Part shown: positions 4,757 to 6,855 of the stretch, one piece after another
Layout: every line of letters begins with the position of its first letter
Position numbering within the stretch: position 1 is the first letter of the stretch
Origin: Pedobacter sp. UBA2067
GTDB taxonomy: Bacteria > Bacteroidota > Bacteroidia > Sphingobacteriales > Sphingobacteriaceae
NCBI GenBank assembly: GCA_002333205.1
Contig: DDAD01000167.1
Span: 13,485-20,339, forward strand
Direction: 5' to 3'
Length of the DNA: 6,855 nucleotides
Made by a program: the position numbers and the translations under genes
Notes under the pieces: generated by a model
Database searches by the model: none
What the model was told of the DNA's origin: nothing
Seen by the model: the letters and a program-made list of their open reading frames with translations, nothing else

Positions 4757-5983
4757 ATGAAGGAGCTTTTAAAAATTTACGAAGAGAAACAACCGGAAAT
4801 CGTCTTCGAATGGAAAGACAAGGAGTCTGAAGCCGAAGGATGGGTGGTGATCAATTCACTGCGCGGTGGTGCTGCGGGTGGTGGTACCCGTATGCGTAAA
4901 GGCCTGGACAAACGTGAGGTAGAATCCCTGGCGAAGACCATGGAAGTAAAGTTTACCGTATCCGGGCCGCCAATTGGTGGTGCGAAATCGGGTATCAACT
5001 TCGACCCTGCAGATCCAAGAAAGAAAGAAGTTCTTCAGCGCTGGTATAAAGCCGTTATGCCGCTTTTAAAAAGCTATTACGGTACCGGTGGTGACCTGAA
5101 TATTGATGAAATTCATGAAGTTATTCCAATCACCGAAAGCTACGGCTTATGGCATCCACAAGAAGGTGTGATCAGCGGTCACTACCGTGCTCGTGAAAAC
5201 GAAAGAATTCATCAGATTGGCCAGCTGCGTTACGGTGTATCTAAAGTATTGGAAGATCTTGAATATACCCCGAATATTAAACGTAAATACGTTGTAGCAG
5301 ACATGATCACCGGTTATGGTGTAGCTGCATCGATTCGTCATTATTATAACATCTGGGGCGGTGATTTAAGCCAGAAACGTGCGGTTATACAGGGCTGGGG
5401 TAACGTTGCTGCTGCGGCAGGATATTACCTGGCTAAAAATGGCGTAAAGGTTATTGGTATTATCGATCGCGTAGGTGGATTGATTAAACCTGAAGGTTTT
5501 TCTTTGGAAGAGATCACAGACCTGTTTAACAATCGCGCAGGAAACACGCTTGTCTCGGATGCCCTGATTCCATTTGATCTTGCCAGTGAGCAGATCTGGA
5601 AGTTAAATGCAGAGATTTTTGTGCCTGCTGCAGCATCCAGACTGGTAAAACAGGCAGAAGTTGACCAGCTTGTTGCCGGCGGCTTAGAAGTGATTGCCTG
5701 TGGTGCCAATGTGCCTTTTGCAGATCAGGAAATTTTCTTCGGACCAATTATGGAGCATGCAGATGCACACGTGTCGGTCATTCCGGATTTCATTGCAAAC
5801 TGCGGTATGGCGCGTGTTTTTGCCTATTTGATGGAGAAGAACGTGGAGATGAGTGACGAAGCTATCTTTACTGACGCTTCTGAGGTTATTGAGAAAGCGC
5901 TAAAGGCCGTTTATGTAGCTTCTGATGCTCGTACCGGTATTTCTAAAACAGCCTTTGAGATCGCTTTAAAACAGCTGATATAA
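4757..5983 (+). CDS. Glu/Leu/Phe/Val dehydrogenase-family amino-acid dehydrogenase
   Basis: A 408-residue cytoplasmic NAD(P)-dependent oxidoreductase, expected to deaminate an L-amino acid to its 2-oxo acid with release of ammonia, or the reverse. The N-terminal substrate/dimerisation domain holds SLRGGAAGGGTRM (34-46) and MEVKFTVSGPPIGGAKSGI (62-80). K65 and K77 have the 12-residue spacing of substrate-binding and catalytic lysines in leucine dehydrogenase (K68/K80). The Rossmann domain shows GWGNVA (213-218) with acidic D237 after the second strand, suggesting NAD. A CGANVPFAD segment near 320 matches the family GAN motif. The usual PAPDVGT-like catalytic motif is not recognisable; GGDLNIDE (111-118) takes its place, with D117 the likely catalytic Asp. 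Substrate cannot be told from sequence. No clear promoter fits in the 34 bases after the rplS terminator, so its promoter may overlap that terminator or it may rely on readthrough. It is convergent with psd. Confidence 0.88.
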   Translation: MKELLKIYEEKQPEIVFEWKDKESEAEGWVVINSLRGGAAGGGTRMRKGLDKREVESLAKTMEVKFTVSGPPIGGAKSGINFDPADPRKKEVLQRWYKAVMPLLKSYYGTGGDLNIDEIHEVIPITESYGLWHPQEGVISGHYRARENERIHQIGQLRYGVSKVLEDLEYTPNIKRKYVVADMITGYGVAASIRHYYNIWGGDLSQKRAVIQGWGNVAAAAGYYLAKNGVKVIGIIDRVGGLIKPEGFSLEEITDLFNNRAGNTLVSDALIPFDLASEQIWKLNAEIFVPAAASRLVKQAEVDQLVAGGLEVIACGANVPFADQEIFFGPIMEHADAHVSVIPDFIANCGMARVFAYLMEKNVEMSDEAIFTDASEVIEKALKAVYVASDARTGISKTAFEIALKQLI

Positions 5984-5990
5984 CTCGCGT

Positions 5991-6012
5991 TTGTGCCGGC
6001 ATAAAGGCACAA
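5991..6012 (+). other. Small stem-loop after the dehydrogenase gene
   Basis: TTGTGCC (5991-5997) and GGCACAA (6006-6012) form a perfect 7-bp stem with an 8-base loop, 8 bases after the stop codon and 14 bases before the main terminator. It has no T run, so it is more likely an mRNA 3'-end structure than a terminator in its own right. Confidence 0.45.
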
Positions 6013-6026
6013 CCCGATCATATAAA

Positions 6027-6067
6027 AACAAGAAAGCCTGCAATGTTGAGTTGCAGGCTTTCTTGTT
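6027..6067. terminator. Bidirectional terminator between the dehydrogenase gene and psd
   Basis: AACAAGAAAGCCTGCAA (6027-6043) and TTGCAGGCTTTCTTGTT (6051-6067) form a perfect 17-bp stem with the 7-base loop TGTTGAG. It lies between two convergent genes: 43 bases after the plus-strand stop and 16 bases after the minus-strand psd stop. An A run at 6024-6028 supplies a U tract for psd transcripts, while T-rich sequence on the right serves the plus strand less cleanly. Confidence 0.9.
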
Positions 6068-6083
6068 ATGGTATTTTCCTGAA

Positions 6084-6743
6084 CTATGGAAGCTCGCCTA
6101 ACACGGTGATCCCACCACGTACAATCTGGTTGAGTTCCAGATCAACCTTGGTGCCTAAAGGCAGGAACAGATCAACCCTTGAGCCGAACTTGATGAAGCC
6201 AAACTCCTTGGTTTGTTCTACCACATCGCCTTCTTTAACGTACCAAACAATACGTCTGGCCAATGCACCGGCGATCTGACGGAACAATACCGGGGTGCCG
6301 GATTCATGTTCCACGACAACCGTAGTTCTTTCATTCTCTGTAGAGGATTTTGGGTTCCATGCAGCCAGGTACTTGCCTGGGTGGTATTTAAAGAAACGCA
6401 CAATACCCGAAATCGGATTACGGTTGATGTGTACGTTTACAGGCGACATAAAAATGCTTACCTGTAATCTTTTGTCTTTGAAATATTCTTCTTCAATGGT
6501 TTCTTCGATTACCACCACCTTACCATCTGCCGGGCAAATGATCATTTTATCCTGCGAGATGAACGGTCTGCGAGGGTTTCTGAAGAATTGAAGAACGGTA
6601 ATAAATAATACCAGCGACACAGCGTAGATAAGCCAGCGCAACCAGGTGATGTCGGCATATCTGTAATCAATGAATGCGTTTAACACAAAGATAAATAGCA
6701 GTGTTAAAGCAATCGATGTGTAACCTTCCTTATGTATGGTCAT
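6084..6743 (-). CDS. psd: Phosphatidylserine decarboxylase proenzyme (short, PSD-B-like type)
   Basis: Makes phosphatidylethanolamine from phosphatidylserine at the inner membrane, using a pyruvoyl group formed by self-cleavage. It has 219 residues, the short class compared with 322 in E. coli. Two hydrophobic segments near the N-terminus (about 9-25 and 35-52) probably form a membrane hairpin. They are followed by FFRNPRR (53-59), PADGKVV (71-77, D73 matching a conserved Asp) and SIFMSPVNVHINRNPISG (96-113, with H105). The cleavage site reads FIKFGSRVD, so cutting between G187 and S188 would turn Ser188 into the pyruvoyl cofactor and leave an alpha chain of about 32 residues. The GS replaces the LGST of the long enzymes, as usual for the short class. 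The start MTIHKEGYTS is typical for the phylum. It is convergent with the dehydrogenase gene, so no phosphatidylserine synthase gene lies directly downstream. Confidence 0.95.
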   Translation of the reverse strand: MTIHKEGYTSIALTLLFIFVLNAFIDYRYADITWLRWLIYAVSLVLFITVLQFFRNPRRPFISQDKMIICPADGKVVVIEETIEEEYFKDKRLQVSIFMSPVNVHINRNPISGIVRFFKYHPGKYLAAWNPKSSTENERTTVVVEHESGTPVLFRQIAGALARRIVWYVKEGDVVEQTKEFGFIKFGSRVDLFLPLGTKVDLELNQIVRGGITVLGELP

Positions 6744-6763
6744 AAAATCTTAAAAGTATTCTG

Positions 6764-6797
6764 CAAAAGTGAGAAAAATATTTAAGATTGAGGCAAA
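6764..6797 (-). promoter_or_regulatory. Candidate promoter of psd
   Basis: On the minus strand CACTTTTG (6771-6764) matches TAnnTTTG at all but the first position. TTTG (6797-6794) lies 22 bases upstream, slightly longer than the usual 19-21. It overlaps the end of the upstream partial gene and would give a leader of about 15 bases. Co-transcription with the upstream gene is the alternative, since the gap is only 38 bases. Confidence 0.35.
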
Positions 6798-6855
6798 GTA
6801 ACTGCATCTGCGGCGCGGTAAATGTCTTTTAAGTTCCGCCCAAGGCCATTATAGA
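6782..6855 (-). CDS. C-terminal end of an unidentified protein (partial)
   Basis: On the minus strand a frame open from the window edge gives about 23 residues, reading YNGLGRNLKDIYRAADAV then TLPQS, and stops with TAA at 6784-6782. The alternation of polar and hydrophobic residues looks like a real helical protein end, and the stop sits 38 bases before the psd start, on the same strand. Too little is visible to name a family. The other minus-strand frames close at once or within nine codons, which favours this one. It may form an operon with psd. Confidence 0.5.
   Translation of the reverse strand, partial: YNGLGRNLKDIYRAADAVTLPQS

Noticed and set aside
6213..6467. 84-codon plus-strand open frame within psd
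   Set aside because: Antisense to a well-supported psd gene whose motifs are all intact. It shows no domain-like features.

Overview
The window looks like a chromosomal housekeeping segment from a Bacteroidota bacterium, most likely of the Sphingobacteriaceae (Pedobacter or Mucilaginibacter type). This rests on protein style: a CVNC-type DsbD C-terminus, a long bS16 with an Ala/Glu tail, a 225-residue TrmD and a short membrane-anchored phosphatidylserine decarboxylase. Starts lack Shine-Dalgarno sequences, and promoter candidates fit the Bacteroidota pattern (TTG about 20 bases before TAnnTTTG). The exact genus is inference.

Layout: the window opens inside the C-terminal thioredoxin-like domain of a DsbD-family thiol-disulfide protein, overlapped by 8 bases by pfkA (ATP-dependent 6-phosphofructokinase). 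pfkA ends in a strong terminator. The space between pfkA and a convergent 5'(3')-deoxyribonucleotidase gene holds an inverted array of 11-base units, the least explained structure in the window. Divergently from the nucleotidase runs the ribosome/tRNA-maturation cluster rpsP, rimM, trmD, rplS (bS16, 16S maturation factor, tRNA m1G37 methyltransferase, bL19). A hairpin with a short U-run separates rpsP from rimM. rplS has its own promoter candidate, so this classical operon is probably split into differently expressed parts. After the rplS terminator comes a Glu/Leu/Phe/Val dehydrogenase-family gene. It converges on psd (minus strand) across a shared 17-bp terminator hairpin. The last 74 bases hold the 3' end of an unidentified minus-strand gene upstream of psd.

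Functionally this is core metabolism: glycolysis, dNMP hydrolysis, ribosome assembly and tRNA modification, amino-acid oxidative deamination and phosphatidylethanolamine synthesis. I see no phage, IS, CRISPR, tRNA, rRNA or defence genes, and no new multi-gene system. The best candidate for something undescribed is the 11-base periodic palindromic element at 1451-1543. Lesser points are the leader and attenuation signals around rpsP and rplS and the atypical active-site region of the amino-acid dehydrogenase.
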